Program-made: the position numbers and the translations under genes
Shown here: in pieces, positions 11,382 through 21,332 of the stretch
Layout: each line of letters opens with the position of its first letter
How positions within the stretch are numbered: the stretch's first letter is position 1
Notes under the pieces: generated by a model
What the model saw: the letters and a program-made list of their open reading frames with translations, nothing else
Databases searched by the model: none
Told to the model about the DNA's origin: nothing
Assembly: GCF_020149765.1 (NCBI RefSeq)
Contig: NZ_CP083809.1
Location: forward strand, 372,001-436,000
Reading direction: 5' to 3'
Source of the DNA: Pantoea agglomerans
GTDB taxonomy: Bacteria > Pseudomonadota > Gammaproteobacteria > Enterobacterales > Enterobacteriaceae
DNA: 64,000 nucleotides

Positions 11382-12827
11382 ATGACTCTGAATCTGGTAA
11401 GTGAGCAGTTGCTAACTGCTAACAATATTAATCAGCAGGACCTGTTTTCCCTGTTAGGGCAGCTTTCAGAACGTCGTCTGGATTATGCCGATCTCTACTT
11501 TCAGTCCAGCTTCCATGAATCCTGGGTGCTGGAAGACAAGATTATCAAAGATGGCTCCTGGCATATCGACCAGGGCGTCGGCGTGCGCGCCGTCAGCGGT
11601 GAAAAAACCGGCTTCGCCTATGCGGACCAGATTACCCTGAACGCGCTGCGCCAGTCAGCAGAAGCGGCGCGCAGCATCGTACGCGAGCAGGGTAACGGCA
11701 AGGCGCATACGCTCTCTAACGTTATGCACCGCGCGCTGTATCAGCCGCTTAACCCGCTCGACAGCCTGACGCGCGAAGATAAAATCGCCCTGCTGCAGCG
11801 CGTAGACAAAGTGGCGCGCGCCGCAGACGCCCGCGTGCAGGAGGTTAATGCCAGCCTGAGCGGCGTCTACGAGCAGGTGCTGGTGGCGGCGACCGACGGC
11901 ACGCTGGCAACGGACGTGCGTCCGCTGGTGCGTCTCTCCGTCAGCGTGCTGGTGGAGGATCAGGGCAAACGCGAGCGCGGCTCTAGCGGCGGCGGTGCGC
12001 GTGTCGGCTACGAATTCTTCCTTGCCGATGAAAACGGCGACGTGCGCGCCGACGCCTGGGCGAAAGAGGCGGTGCGTATGGCGCTGGTCAATCTCTCCGC
12101 CGTCGCCGCGCCGGCAGGCACCCTGCCGGTCGTGCTGGGTGCAGGCTGGCCGGGCGTGCTGCTGCATGAAGCGGTCGGTCACGGGCTGGAAGGCGACTTC
12201 AACCGCCGCGAAACCTCGGTATTCAGCGGCAAAATGGGCCAGCTGGTGGCGTCTGAACTCTGCACCGTGGTGGATGACGGCACCCTCGAAGGGCTGCGCG
12301 GATCGCTGGCGGTGGATGATGAAGGCGTGCCGGGCCAGTACAACGTGCTGATCGAAAACGGCGTGCTGAAAGGCTATATGCAGGACAAGCTCAACGCGCG
12401 TCTGATGGGCGTCGCGCCGACCGGCAACGGCCGCCGCGAGTCCTATGCGCATCTGCCGATGCCGCGTATGACCAACACCTATATGCTGGCAGGTAAATCG
12501 ACGCCGCAGGAGATTATCGAAAGCGTCGAGTACGGCATCTACGCGCCTAACTTCGGCGGCGGGCAGGTCGATATCACCTCCGGCAAATTTGTCTTCTCTA
12601 CCTCGGAAGCCTATCTGATTGAGAACGGCAAGGTGACGAAGCCGGTGAAAGGCGCCACGCTGATCGGCTCCGGCATTGAGGCGATGCAGCAAATCTCGAT
12701 GGTCGGCAACGATCTGGCGCTGGATAAAGGCGTCGGCGTATGCGGCAAAGAGGGACAGAGCGTGCCGGTCGGCGTCGGTCAGCCGACGCTGAAGCTGGAT
12801 AAACTCACCGTCGGCGGCACCGCCTGA
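11382..12827 (+). CDS. tldD: Metalloprotease subunit TldD
   Basis: TldD, with TldE (PmbA), forms a heterodimeric zinc protease that degrades unfolded peptides and helps process microcin B17 and CcdA. The 481-residue length equals E. coli TldD, and the H-E-x-x-x-H motif has H262, E263 and H266 as zinc-binding and catalytic residues. The 125-base gap to yhdP holds no gene. The tldE partner is not in the window, as is usual for enterobacteria. Confidence 0.97.
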   Translation: MTLNLVSEQLLTANNINQQDLFSLLGQLSERRLDYADLYFQSSFHESWVLEDKIIKDGSWHIDQGVGVRAVSGEKTGFAYADQITLNALRQSAEAARSIVREQGNGKAHTLSNVMHRALYQPLNPLDSLTREDKIALLQRVDKVARAADARVQEVNASLSGVYEQVLVAATDGTLATDVRPLVRLSVSVLVEDQGKRERGSSGGGARVGYEFFLADENGDVRADAWAKEAVRMALVNLSAVAAPAGTLPVVLGAGWPGVLLHEAVGHGLEGDFNRRETSVFSGKMGQLVASELCTVVDDGTLEGLRGSLAVDDEGVPGQYNVLIENGVLKGYMQDKLNARLMGVAPTGNGRRESYAHLPMPRMTNTYMLAGKSTPQEIIESVEYGIYAPNFGGGQVDITSGKFVFSTSEAYLIENGKVTKPVKGATLIGSGIEAMQQISMVGNDLALDKGVGVCGKEGQSVPVGVGQPTLKLDKLTVGGTA

Positions 12828-12938
12828 TCGCCAGCGATCGCTGAACGCAGGCGGCAGAGCGCACGCCGCGCAGAAGCCTTTGGCAGGGATGCCGGGCTGT
12901 GCGCCTCGCTCGCTCTCTGCCTGCTGCGGCACAGCCCC

Positions 12939-13856
12939 CTAGCTGGCGCGATGCTGCTGATACTGCTCCGCCACCTGCTGGAAATATTCCGTCAGATAGT
13001 CGATGCACACCTGCACCTTCAGCGGCAGCTTATCCTTTTCGGTATAGAGCGCATAAACCGGACGCGGATCGGACTGATACTGCGGAAAAAGGATATCGAT
13101 CTCTCCTGCGTTAATCTCTTCAATCACCCACATCATCGGCACATAGGCGATGCCGTTCCCCGCCTTTAACCAGCGGATCAGCGTCAGCGAGTCGTTGGTG
13201 ACAAAGCGGCCCTGCGGCGACAGGCGCGAAACCAGCCCTTCAGGGGCGATCAGCTCGAAATTGTTATCGGGGCGAACGCTGTACTCGAGCCAGGCGAAGT
13301 TATCGACGTCGGCTGGCTTTTCCGGCGCGCCGTGCTGCTGTAGATAGCTTTTCGCCGCGCACACCACCATCGGCATCGCGCCGAGACGGCGCGAAAACAG
13401 GCTGGAGTCCTTCAGCGCGCCGACGCGAATAACCAGATCGAGCCCGTCGGCGATCAGGTCCGGTGCCGGAATGCCCGCCACCAGATTCACGCTCAGGCCG
13501 GGATACTCGCGCAGCATATTGCTGGTCATCTCGGCGAGGACGTTTTGCGCCATGGTCGAGGAGCTGCCGATGCGCAGCGTGCCGATGGGCGTATTATTAA
13601 AGGCGTAGAGCTGCTCATGCACCTGCGTCGCCTCAGCCAGCATGCGGCGACAGCCCTGATAGTAGATTTTACCCGCCTCGGTCAGGCCGATGCTGCGCGT
13701 GCTGCGGTTAAGCAGCTTAACCTGTAGCTCATCTTCCAGTTTCGCCACAATTTGACTAATAGACGAAACGCTGAGGTGAAGCTGGCGCGCGGCGGCGGTA
13801 AATGAACCCAATTCAACCACTTTGGCGAATATGGACATGCCTTTCAGTCGTTCCAT
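12939..13856 (-). CDS. aaeR: LysR-type regulator AaeR
   Basis: AaeR is the LysR-type activator of the divergent aaeXAB efflux operon and responds to aromatic carboxylic acids such as p-hydroxybenzoate. The 305-residue protein has an N-terminal winged HTH (about residues 1-60, with S-F-T-A-A-A-R-Q-L in the recognition region) and a LysR substrate-binding domain. Near-identity to E. coli AaeR in stretches such as Y-A-F-N-N-T-P-I-G-T-L-R-I-G supports the name. It diverges from aaeX across a 271-base region that should contain its operator. Confidence 0.95.
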   Translation of the reverse strand: MERLKGMSIFAKVVELGSFTAAARQLHLSVSSISQIVAKLEDELQVKLLNRSTRSIGLTEAGKIYYQGCRRMLAEATQVHEQLYAFNNTPIGTLRIGSSSTMAQNVLAEMTSNMLREYPGLSVNLVAGIPAPDLIADGLDLVIRVGALKDSSLFSRRLGAMPMVVCAAKSYLQQHGAPEKPADVDNFAWLEYSVRPDNNFELIAPEGLVSRLSPQGRFVTNDSLTLIRWLKAGNGIAYVPMMWVIEEINAGEIDILFPQYQSDPRPVYALYTEKDKLPLKVQVCIDYLTEYFQQVAEQYQQHRAS

Positions 13857-13874
13857 TGTTTACTCTGATTAAAA

Positions 13875-13890
13875 AGTGATTTAGCTCACA
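13875..13890. promoter_or_regulatory. CRP-like site upstream of aaeR/aaeX
   Basis: The sequence AGTGA-TTTAGC-TCACA differs from the CRP consensus TGTGA-N6-TCACA at only the first base. It lies 19 bases upstream of the aaeR start codon and 15 bases before a TATAGT (13905-13910) that could be a -10 towards aaeX. Carbon-source control of the aae genes is inference. Confidence 0.6.
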
Positions 13891-14127
13891 TTCTGTAGAA
13901 AACGTATAGTCAGGCGCGTTACTATATGCGCGCCCGGGTATTTCCCGGTGATTCGCTTTTGCCCGGGAAGGGTTAAGCCGGCCTGCTGTAAAACGTCTGT
14001 TTCTGCCCGATGATACGCTATTATTTACTCAGCCGTGGTTCGGATGCTGTCATCCGCCACTCAGCCGTTGCGGCTTGCAGCCGGCAGGCTAAGGATCATC
14101 CCGGCAAGGTCGTACTAAGGATCCCTG

Positions 14128-14331
14128 ATGAGTGTGCTTCCGGTTTTTGTCGTGTTTGGGCTCTCTTTCCCGCCCATCTTCATTGAATTAATCGTCTCGC
14201 TAATGCTGTTCTGGTTAGTGAAGCGACTGCTGACGCCAAGCGGTATCTACGATCTCGTCTGGCATCCGGCGCTTTTCAACACGGCGCTTTACTGCTGTGT
14301 GTTTTACCTGGTATCCCGTCTATTCGTCTGA
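14128..14331 (+). CDS. aaeX: Small membrane protein AaeX
   Basis: AaeX is a 67-residue membrane protein of the DUF1656 family encoded first in the aaeXAB operon; its exact role in efflux is not settled. It has two hydrophobic segments (about 5-32 and 45-66). AAGGA precedes the ATG by six bases. The aaeA start follows the stop by seven bases. Confidence 0.95.
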   Translation: MSVLPVFVVFGLSFPPIFIELIVSLMLFWLVKRLLTPSGIYDLVWHPALFNTALYCCVFYLVSRLFV

Positions 14332-14338
14332 GGTTTAA

Positions 14339-15271
14339 GTGAAATCGCTAATAAGAAAAATCGCGCGTTACGCGATTACTATCCTGCTGGTTATCATCGC
14401 TGTCGTTATCATCTATCGCGCCTGGGTGTTTTACACCGAGTCGCCGTGGACCCGCGACGCTAAGTTTGCGGCGGATGTCGTGGCTATCTCGCCGGACGTT
14501 ACGGGCCTGATCACCGACGTGCCTGTGCATGACAACCAGCTGGTGAAAAAGGGCGATACGCTGTTTGTCGTCGATCGTCCGCGCTATCAGAAAGCGCTGG
14601 ATCAGGCGCAGGCTGACGTCGAGTACTACCAGGCGCTGGTCAGTGAAAAACGTCGCGAAGCGGCGCGGCGCAACAAGCTGGGCACCTCGGCGATGTCGCG
14701 CGAAGCGATCGACCAGGCGAACAACGATCTGCAAACCACGGAACATCAGCTGGCGAAATCGATCGCCACGCGTGACCTGGCGAAAATCGATCTCGATCGT
14801 ACCGCTATCACCGCGCCGTCTGACGGCTGGGTCACTAACCTTAACGTCTACGAAGGCGAATTTATCACCCGCGGTTCCGTCGCGGTGGCGCTGGTGCAGC
14901 AGCACTCCTTCTACGTGCTGGCCTATCTGGAAGAGACCAAGCTGCACGGCGTCGAGCCGGGCTATCGCGCGGAAGTCACGCCGCTCGGCAGCAATGTGGT
15001 GCTGCGCGGCACCGTCGACAGCGTCGCAGCGGGCGTAACCAACAGCAGCAGCTCGGTCGACAGCAAAGGCATGGCGACCGTGGACTCCAACCTCGAGTGG
15101 GTACGCCTGGCGCAGCGCGTGCCGGTGCGCATCCGTCTCGATCGGCAGCCTGGCAACCGCTTCCCGGCGGGCACCACCGCGACCGTTGTGATCACCGGAC
15201 AGAGCGATCGCGCCGAGACGCAGGTGTCGCCGATGTCGCGTCTTTTCAATCGCCTGCGTGAGTTTGGTTAA
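14339..15271 (+). CDS. aaeA: p-Hydroxybenzoate efflux membrane fusion protein AaeA
   Basis: AaeA is the periplasmic adaptor of the AaeAB pump that exports p-hydroxybenzoate and related aromatic acids as a metabolic relief valve. The 310-residue protein has one N-terminal membrane anchor (about 11-31), a biotinyl-lipoyl-like barrel split by an alpha-helical hairpin (about 75-150) and a beta-barrel domain, as in HlyD/EmrA adaptors. It starts with GTG at 14339 and matches the family length. Co-transcribed with aaeX and aaeB. Confidence 0.96.
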   Translation: MKSLIRKIARYAITILLVIIAVVIIYRAWVFYTESPWTRDAKFAADVVAISPDVTGLITDVPVHDNQLVKKGDTLFVVDRPRYQKALDQAQADVEYYQALVSEKRREAARRNKLGTSAMSREAIDQANNDLQTTEHQLAKSIATRDLAKIDLDRTAITAPSDGWVTNLNVYEGEFITRGSVAVALVQQHSFYVLAYLEETKLHGVEPGYRAEVTPLGSNVVLRGTVDSVAAGVTNSSSSVDSKGMATVDSNLEWVRLAQRVPVRIRLDRQPGNRFPAGTTATVVITGQSDRAETQVSPMSRLFNRLREFG

Positions 15272-15282
15272 GCGGGGACGAT

Positions 15283-17238
15283 ATGATCGAGTTCCTGCGT
15301 TTCCCGATCAAGCTGGCCTTCGCGCTGGTGGCCGCGCTGATGATCGGCTTTCATCTCAACCTTGAAACGCCTCGCTGGGCGGTGATGACCGCTGGCATCG
15401 TTGCCGGCGGCACCGCTTTCGTCGCCGGCGGCGATCCTTACTCCGGCGCGCTGCGCTATCGCGGCGTGCTGCGTATTATCGGCACCTTTATCGGCTGTAT
15501 CGCTGCGCTGACCATTATGATCGCCACGGTGCGCGCGCCAGTGGTTATGCTGCTGCTGTGCTGCATCTGGGCAGGGGTCTGCGTCTGGCTCTCCTCGCTG
15601 ATTAAAGTTGAGAACTCCTATGCGCTGGGGCTGGCGGGCTATACCGCACTGATCATCGTGGTGACTGCCGATGCCAACAATGGCCTGACGCTGGTGCCGC
15701 AGTTTGCGGTTGAGCGCTGTAGCGAAATTGTGCTGGGCATCCTCTGCGCCATTCTGGCGGATATGATCTTCTCGCCGCGCTCGATTAAAAAGGTGATCGA
15801 CAGCGAGGTTGATTCGCTGCTGGTGGCGCATTATCGCCTGCTGCAGATCTGCGTGGCGCATGAGGATAAAGAGGAGGTCGACAAGGCGTGGAGCACGCTG
15901 GTGCGCCGCACCTCGGCGCTCGGCACCATGCGCGGTCAGCTGATGATGGAGTCGTCGCGCTGGCAAAACGCCAACCGGCGGCTGCAAATGCTTAACACGC
16001 TGTCGCTGACCATGATTACCCAGGCGGCGGAAACCTTCCTTATCCAGAATGCGCGCCCCGACTATATTCCCTCGCAGTATCGTCTGCTGCTCGAGAAGAA
16101 AGTAGAGAGCGTTGCCGACGTGCATCGGCGTATGAAGGTGATGCGCCGGGTGATTGGCGCCAGCAAAGAGGGCAAAGCGCCCGTGACGCTGGCGAGCTGG
16201 GTTGGTGCCGCCACAGAGTATTTGCTGCTGCTGAAAGGCATCAAAAGCAACAGCCGCATCACGACGCTGGAAGAGGGCATTCTCCAGCGCGAAATTGTAA
16301 TCCAGGCGCGCTCCGCTGAAACCCATCACGCAATGATTAATGGCATCCGCACCTTTGTTGCCACCGCGCTCGGCTCGCTGTTCTGGCTCTATACCGGCTG
16401 GACATCGGGCAGCGGTTGTATGGTGATGCTGGCGGTGATCACCGCGCTGGCGATGCGCGTGCCGAATCCGCTGATGATGGCGAAGGATTTTTTCTACGGT
16501 ATGATTTTTGCGGTGCCGCTCAGCTCGTTCTACTTTATGTACCTGCTGCCCAGCACTCAGCAGAGCGCGCTACTGCTCTGCATCGCCATCGGCCTGCTCG
16601 GCTTCATCAGCGGTATTCTGATCCAGCGTCGTCAGCTAGGCACGCTTGGCGCGTTAGCCGGCACGATCAACGTTCTGGTTCTGGATAATCCCATGACCTT
16701 CCACCTGAACGTTTTTCTCGACAACGTGCTGGGGCAGATGATCGGCGCTTTCCTGGCGCTGATGGTAATCCTGCTTATCCGCGATAAATCGAAAGCGCGC
16801 ACCGGACGTAAATTGCTGAACCGCTTTATGTATGCCGCGGTGTCGGCGATGACCACCAACCAGGCGCGCCGCCGCGAAAACCATCTGCCCGCGCTCTATC
16901 AACAGCTGTTTATGCTGCTGAACCTGTTCCCCGGCGATATCGATAAATATCGTATCGCCCTGACGCTGATTATCGGCCATCAGCGGCTGCGCAATGCGGA
17001 CGTGCCGGTTAACGCCGACCTGTCCGCGTTCCATCGGCAGCTGCGCTCGACGGCGGATCGGGTTATCTCGGCGCGCAGCGATGAGAAACGGCGCCACTAC
17101 TTTGAACAGCTGCTGTCGGAGTTTGAGGTCTATCAGCAGAAGCTGGTGCAGTACGACGCGCCGCTTAGCGTGACCGAGCCGGTGAAGCGCCTTGCCGATA
17201 TGCTGGGTAAATACCAGCACACCCTTCTTCAAATCTGA
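15283..17238 (+). CDS. aaeB: p-Hydroxybenzoate efflux pump subunit AaeB
   Basis: AaeB is the inner-membrane transporter of the aromatic acid pump, in the fusaric acid resistance/AaeB family. The 651-residue protein shows two similar sets of membrane helices (about 5-165 and 345-500), each followed by a soluble helical region, the arrangement of the family. Conserved stretches include L-E-T-P-R-W-A-V and L-P-A-L-Y-Q-Q-L-F. It begins 11 bases after aaeA and closes the operon; a distinct aldehyde dehydrogenase gene follows 112 bases later. Confidence 0.96.
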   Translation: MIEFLRFPIKLAFALVAALMIGFHLNLETPRWAVMTAGIVAGGTAFVAGGDPYSGALRYRGVLRIIGTFIGCIAALTIMIATVRAPVVMLLLCCIWAGVCVWLSSLIKVENSYALGLAGYTALIIVVTADANNGLTLVPQFAVERCSEIVLGILCAILADMIFSPRSIKKVIDSEVDSLLVAHYRLLQICVAHEDKEEVDKAWSTLVRRTSALGTMRGQLMMESSRWQNANRRLQMLNTLSLTMITQAAETFLIQNARPDYIPSQYRLLLEKKVESVADVHRRMKVMRRVIGASKEGKAPVTLASWVGAATEYLLLLKGIKSNSRITTLEEGILQREIVIQARSAETHHAMINGIRTFVATALGSLFWLYTGWTSGSGCMVMLAVITALAMRVPNPLMMAKDFFYGMIFAVPLSSFYFMYLLPSTQQSALLLCIAIGLLGFISGILIQRRQLGTLGALAGTINVLVLDNPMTFHLNVFLDNVLGQMIGAFLALMVILLIRDKSKARTGRKLLNRFMYAAVSAMTTNQARRRENHLPALYQQLFMLLNLFPGDIDKYRIALTLIIGHQRLRNADVPVNADLSAFHRQLRSTADRVISARSDEKRRHYFEQLLSEFEVYQQKLVQYDAPLSVTEPVKRLADMLGKYQHTLLQI

Positions 17239-17350
17239 ATCTGGCCGCTGCCCGGCGCAGCGGCCGCCTCTGTGCCACGCCTTCCCCAAAACGCCCGCTT
17301 TTGCCATCTATACTTTTCTCACAGGAAGAGAAACTGACAGGAGCGAACCT

Positions 17351-18811
17351 ATGACGACCCCTCTGCACGACAGCGAACTTTTTCAGACCGGCTATCTGGC
17401 CGACGGCGAGTGGCACCGCGCCGCCGCCACCTTTGATGTGTTGAATCCTGCGACCGGCGAAGTGCTGGCCGCCGTAGCGAAGGCGGGCAAGGCTGAAACC
17501 GAACGGGCGATCGCCGCCGCCGAGCGCGCTTTCCCCGCCTGGCGCGCGCAGACCGCCAAAGCGCGCTCCGAAATCCTCTATCGCTGGTATCAGCTGATGA
17601 TCGAGAACAAAGCCTGGCTGGCGCAGCTGATGACCGCCGAACAGGGCAAGCCGCTGAAAGAGGCGGAAGGCGAGGTGGAATACGCCGCCAGCTTTATTCA
17701 GTGGTTTGCCGAGCAGGCGAAGCGCGCAAACGGCGAAATCATTCCGCCTGCCAAACCCGGCTCGCGTATTCTCGCCACGCGCGAGCCAGTTGGCGTGGTT
17801 GCCGCCATAACGCCGTGGAATTTCCCTATGGCGATGCTGACGCGCAAGCTTGGCCCTGCGCTGGCGGCGGGCTGCACCGGCATTATCAAACCGGCCAATA
17901 ACACGCCGCTGAGCGCGTTCGCGCTGCTGGCGCTGGCAAAAAAAGCGGGCGTGCCGGACGGCGTGCTTAACGCGGTGGCTGGCGATACCCACGCCATCAG
18001 CGACGCCATCATGGCCAGCAAGGCGGTGCGCAAAATTTCCTTTACCGGATCGACCCAGGTCGGCAAGACGCTGGTGCGCAACGCCGCCGAGACCATGAAA
18101 AAGGTGTCGATGGAGCTGGGCGGCAATGCGCCCTATATCGTCTTTGAAGATGCCGATATCGACGCGGCGGTAAAAGGCGCCATCGCCAATAAATTCCGCA
18201 ATGCCGGCCAGGTCTGCGTCAGCGTTAACCGCTTCTATATCCACGACGCCGTTTACGAGCGTTTTGTGAACCAGCTGGCTGAGGAGGTGAAAAAGCTCAA
18301 GGTCGGCAACGGCGTAGAGGAGGGAGTAGTGGTGGGACCGCTGATCAACGCCGCCGCCGTGGATAAAGTAGAAGAGCACGTCAAAGACGCTAAGGCCAAA
18401 GGCGGGCGCATTGTTACCGGCGGCGAACGCCATACGCTGGGCGGCAACTTCTGGCAGCCGACGGTGATTGCCGACGCGCACGAAGAGATGAAGCTGGCGC
18501 GGGAAGAGACCTTTGGTCCGGTGGCGGCCTGCTTTCGCTTCAGCGAAGAGGAAGAGGTTATCCGTCGCGCCAACGACACGGAATTCGGCCTGGCGGCCTA
18601 CTTCTACACCCAGAACCTGCAGCGCGTCTTCCGCATCTCGGCCGCGCTGGAAAGCGGCATGATCGGCATTAACGAATGCGCGGTATCGACCGAGCTGGCG
18701 CCGTTCGGCGGCGTAAAAGAGTCGGGGCTGGGGCGCGAAGGTTCCGTGCTCGGCCTGGAAGAGTATCTGGAGGTTAAGGCGCTGCATATCGGCGGCCTGA
18801 GCGAAAGCTAA
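17351..18811 (+). CDS. NAD(P)-dependent succinate-semialdehyde dehydrogenase-like protein
   Basis: A 486-residue aldehyde dehydrogenase most similar to GabD, which oxidises succinate semialdehyde to succinate. Seen motifs are P-W-N-F-P near 155, F-T-G-S-T, the general base E255 in E-L-G-G-N-A-P and the nucleophile C289 in G-Q-V-C. GabD has a second cysteine two residues after the nucleophile that can form a regulatory disulfide; here it is Ser. ATG 17351 follows AGGAG by seven bases, which overrides the longer open frame. In E. coli no such gene separates aaeB from yhcO, so it is an insertion here, and an aromatic or other semialdehyde substrate is equally possible. Confidence 0.88.
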   Translation: MTTPLHDSELFQTGYLADGEWHRAAATFDVLNPATGEVLAAVAKAGKAETERAIAAAERAFPAWRAQTAKARSEILYRWYQLMIENKAWLAQLMTAEQGKPLKEAEGEVEYAASFIQWFAEQAKRANGEIIPPAKPGSRILATREPVGVVAAITPWNFPMAMLTRKLGPALAAGCTGIIKPANNTPLSAFALLALAKKAGVPDGVLNAVAGDTHAISDAIMASKAVRKISFTGSTQVGKTLVRNAAETMKKVSMELGGNAPYIVFEDADIDAAVKGAIANKFRNAGQVCVSVNRFYIHDAVYERFVNQLAEEVKKLKVGNGVEEGVVVGPLINAAAVDKVEEHVKDAKAKGGRIVTGGERHTLGGNFWQPTVIADAHEEMKLAREETFGPVAACFRFSEEEEVIRRANDTEFGLAAYFYTQNLQRVFRISAALESGMIGINECAVSTELAPFGGVKESGLGREGSVLGLEEYLEVKALHIGGLSES

Positions 18812-18861
18812 CGCGCGGGCGGCCTCGCGCCGCCCGGTGAGGAAGGACAGGAGCCTTCATT

Positions 18862-19131
18862 ATGAAAACCGAGCGTTTCGACTTTAATGAGATCGTCGAC
18901 CAGTCGCATTTCTTCCGTCAGTTCAGCGAGCGCTTCGCCCTGAACCTCTACCGTATTGGCGACCTGGATGCGTTATGGGATGTACTCACCGGCAAAGAGC
19001 TGCCGATGCCGCTGGAAATTGAATTTATTAATCTGGGAAAGGGGCAGAAACGGCGCTATGGCGCGCTGATCCTGTTATTTGACGAGGCAGAAGAGGAGCT
19101 GGAGGGCCAGCTCCGCTTTAATATCAAGTAA
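18862..19131 (+). CDS. yhcO: Barstar-family protein YhcO
   Basis: An 89-residue acidic protein of the barstar (RNase inhibitor) family, homologous to E. coli YhcO. The C-terminal stretch with F-D-E-A-E-E-E-L-E-G and L-W-D-V-L are shared. Barstar binds barnase-type RNases, but no such RNase is encoded nearby, and the role of YhcO is unknown. It lies 50 bases downstream of the dehydrogenase gene on the same strand. Confidence 0.93.
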   Translation: MKTERFDFNEIVDQSHFFRQFSERFALNLYRIGDLDALWDVLTGKELPMPLEIEFINLGKGQKRRYGALILLFDEAEEELEGQLRFNIK

Positions 19132-19135
19132 CCCA

Positions 19136-19162
19136 GCAAAAAGGGCCCCGACAAGCGGGGCC
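19136..19162 (-). terminator. Terminator of yhcN
   Basis: A 7-bp GC stem (19144-19150 with 19156-19162, loop of 5) followed on the minus strand by C and five T residues forms a good intrinsic terminator for the yhcN-like gene. It could also slow transcription leaving yhcO. Confidence 0.8.
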
Positions 19163-19190
19163 AAGGGGTTCGTCAGCAGTTGACGAGGAA

Positions 19191-19454
19191 TTACTTATAG
19201 AGTTCAGCAGTGAAGTGGTAGTTGTCGCCGGTGCGCGCTTCGATCACTTTATAGGCGCTGGCACCCTGCTCATCGGCTTTCTGAGAAAGCTGCGCGCGAT
19301 AATCCATCGGCGCGCCCGCTGTACCACTGATCGTCACTGTCCCCGCAGGCTGCATATTCTGCGCCTGGTCGCCGGTAATCAGCTGCGCTGCCTGAGCGCC
19401 GAATGCGATTACGGAAAGCAGGCTAATGGTTGCGATGGTTGTTTTGATTTTCAT
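19191..19454 (-). CDS. YhcN-like small secreted DUF1471 protein
   Basis: An 87-residue protein with a clear Sec signal peptide (MKIKTTIATISLL...GAQA, cleavage near residue 22) and a DUF1471 (YhcN/BhsA/McbA) domain ending in the typical H-x-T-A-E-L-Y-K. E. coli YhcN is the same length and is involved in tolerance to peroxide and acid and in biofilm behaviour. First gene after yhcO, the position of yhcN. The longer frame upstream lacks an RBS; ATG 19454 follows GAGGAG. One of three tandem paralogues on this strand. Confidence 0.93.
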   Translation of the reverse strand: MKIKTTIATISLLSVIAFGAQAAQLITGDQAQNMQPAGTVTISGTAGAPMDYRAQLSQKADEQGASAYKVIEARTGDNYHFTAELYK

Positions 19455-19548
19455 TGTTCGTCTCCTCATTACAATCAACAACCTGCGGTTGACATCATGA
19501 TGCGGGTCGTCGATATCGCAGGCGTCACGCGGACGCCCAGTCGGTTAA

Positions 19549-19815
19549 TTATTTATAGAGCTCAGCCGTGACGTGATAGGTGTCGTCCTGGTTGTTCTCG
19601 ATGATGCGATAGTGGCTTGCGCCCTGCGCGTCAGCCTTCTGGGATAGCGCCTGACGAATATTGGTCTGGTCGCCGTCATGACCGCTGATGCTGATGGTCT
19701 GGTTCAGCGGCTGCAGGGTTTCGGCCTGCTGATTTGATACCAGAGTGGCAGCGCTGGCGCCGAATGACAGGGCGGCAGTCAGCGTGGCTAAAGCGATAAG
19801 TGATTTGGTTTTCAT
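19549..19815 (-). CDS. Second DUF1471 secreted protein
   Basis: An 88-residue paralogue of the preceding protein: a signal peptide (cleavage near residue 22 after S-A-A or similar) followed by a DUF1471 domain ending H-V-T-A-E-L-Y-K. It is the most diverged of the three. The start follows GGAG. The 94-base gap to the next gene and 80-base gap before it could carry separate promoters. Function is inferred only from the family (envelope or stress-related). Confidence 0.92.
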   Translation of the reverse strand: MKTKSLIALATLTAALSFGASAATLVSNQQAETLQPLNQTISISGHDGDQTNIRQALSQKADAQGASHYRIIENNQDDTYHVTAELYK

Positions 19816-19895
19816 GGTCTACTCTCCTGAATTCATCGATAAGGCCACCCGATGCGCAATGCGCGCTTCAATAAGGTCGCCCTTGCAATGACGTC

Positions 19896-20159
19896 TTATT
19901 TATACAGCTCAGCGGTAGCGTGATAGTTGCCGTTGTTATAAGCCTCGATGACGCGATAGGCGCTGGCGCCTTGCTGCTCAGCTTTTGCATTCAGCTCTTC
20001 TTTAATCTGCATCGGCGAACCTGCTACGCCGCTTACGCTTACTGAGCCGATAGGCTGCAGATTTTTCGCCTGCTGCGCGTTGATAGATTCTGCTGCAAAA
20101 GAGCCGAATGACAGGGCGGATAGAATGCTCAGGGTTGCGATAGTAGCTTTAACGTTCAT
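19896..20159 (-). CDS. yhcN: Third DUF1471 secreted protein, YhcN-like
   Basis: An 87-residue DUF1471 protein; of the three it looks closest to E. coli YhcN in its leader (L-S-I-L-S-A-L-S-F-G) and in S-V-S-G-V-A-x-S-P-M. Signal peptide cleavage is expected near residue 22. The open frame extends to 20297, but ATG 20159 with GAGG upstream gives the family N-terminus. A CRP-like site lies 40-55 bases upstream. Which of the three copies is the true orthologue of yhcN cannot be settled by eye. Confidence 0.9.
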   Translation of the reverse strand: MNVKATIATLSILSALSFGSFAAESINAQQAKNLQPIGSVSVSGVAGSPMQIKEELNAKAEQQGASAYRVIEAYNNGNYHATAELYK

Positions 20160-20198
20160 GATTATTTCCTCGTCGTCTGTTTTTGTCTTTTTGTTTGG

Positions 20199-20214
20199 TG
20201 TGATTTGCATCACG
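20199..20214. promoter_or_regulatory. CRP-like site upstream of the DUF1471 gene
   Basis: TGTGA-TTTGCA-TCACG matches the CRP consensus in nine of ten conserved positions. It lies 40-55 bases upstream of the minus-strand start at 20159, downstream of a candidate -10, so CRP could repress or act on another promoter. Confidence 0.55.
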
Positions 20215-20599
20215 AAAAGAAGTATAGAACTAATAACAGTTGAAATTAATACCTGCCTAATAATGTTTTCTTGTGATACTTTATCCTTATGACGCATTTT
20301 TATTCTTTATAGTTATAAAAAACGGTCAAAAAGCAGGCAGTAGCTGGTAAATGCCTTAAAAAACAGCAGGGTGAGTCACTTTATCTTTTTGTGCGAAAGG
20401 ATATGGTGAATATGGCTGGTTATTGATTTGGATCTGGGTGTTGTCGCTAATAGCCTTGTGTAAAGCAGCGTAAAATAGCGCAAAAGGTTAAGCAGGCAAA
20501 CAGGTATGACCAAAGAGATTCAGTAAAACCCGTTGGGAAAAGAATAAGCTAACAGGCTGAATCAGCAGAGGAGAAGACGCGGGCAGGGCAAACGGAACC

Positions 20600-20620
20600 A
20601 CCGGCAGCGCGGCTGCCGGT
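20600..20620 (-). terminator. Hairpin after argR
   Basis: A perfect 9-bp stem (20600-20608 with 20612-20620) and 3-nt loop lies 14 bases beyond the argR stop on the minus strand. The following T-tract is short, so it is a moderate terminator. Confidence 0.65.
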
Positions 20621-20633
20621 AGAAGAGAGCGGT

Positions 20634-21107
<474 letters not shown>

Positions 21108-21146
21108 CTACCAGTAAAGAAAAATGCCGAACGCCCGCCGACGGCA

Positions 21147-21184
21147 GATACATTATTATGCATATGAATGAATTTTTATGCAAT
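21147..21184. promoter_or_regulatory. Tandem ARG boxes of argR
   Basis: Two 18-bp ArgR operator boxes at 21147-21164 and 21167-21184, separated by two bases. Read on the minus strand they are T-G-C-A-T with A-T-G-T-A half-sites and T-G-C-A-T with A-T-T-C-A half-sites. A 2-bp spacing is the known peculiarity of the argR operator (3 bp elsewhere). They lie 43-80 bases upstream of argR. Confidence 0.8.
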
Positions 21185-21332
21185 TAGTCGATAAAAAAGG
21201 CAGGCGCCGCGGGTTGCGGGCGGCAATCATAACAAAATTTTTTGCGCAGACCAAAACGGCGCGAGGATGTGAAAAGCGAAGGTTGCAGAATTGTTATACA
21301 ATTGAGGTGTTATATGGATAGCTATCACGGCC

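Larger units (their letters stand above)
20160..20633. other. AT-rich spacer between DUF1471 gene and argR
   Basis: This 474-base region has no convincing gene and is clearly AT-richer than its surroundings. It holds the presumed promoter of the third DUF1471 gene, a CRP-like site, and near its far end the argR terminator. A minus-strand TATACT (20221-20226) is a possible -10, with only a poor -35. Confidence 0.6.

Noticed and set aside
11655..12932. 425-residue open frame antisense to tldD
   Set aside because: Shadow of tldD with no start signal or recognisable domain.
17165..18787. 540-residue open frame antisense to the aldehyde dehydrogenase
   Set aside because: Covers a clear dehydrogenase gene on the other strand with a strong RBS; Arg/His/Gln-rich shadow.
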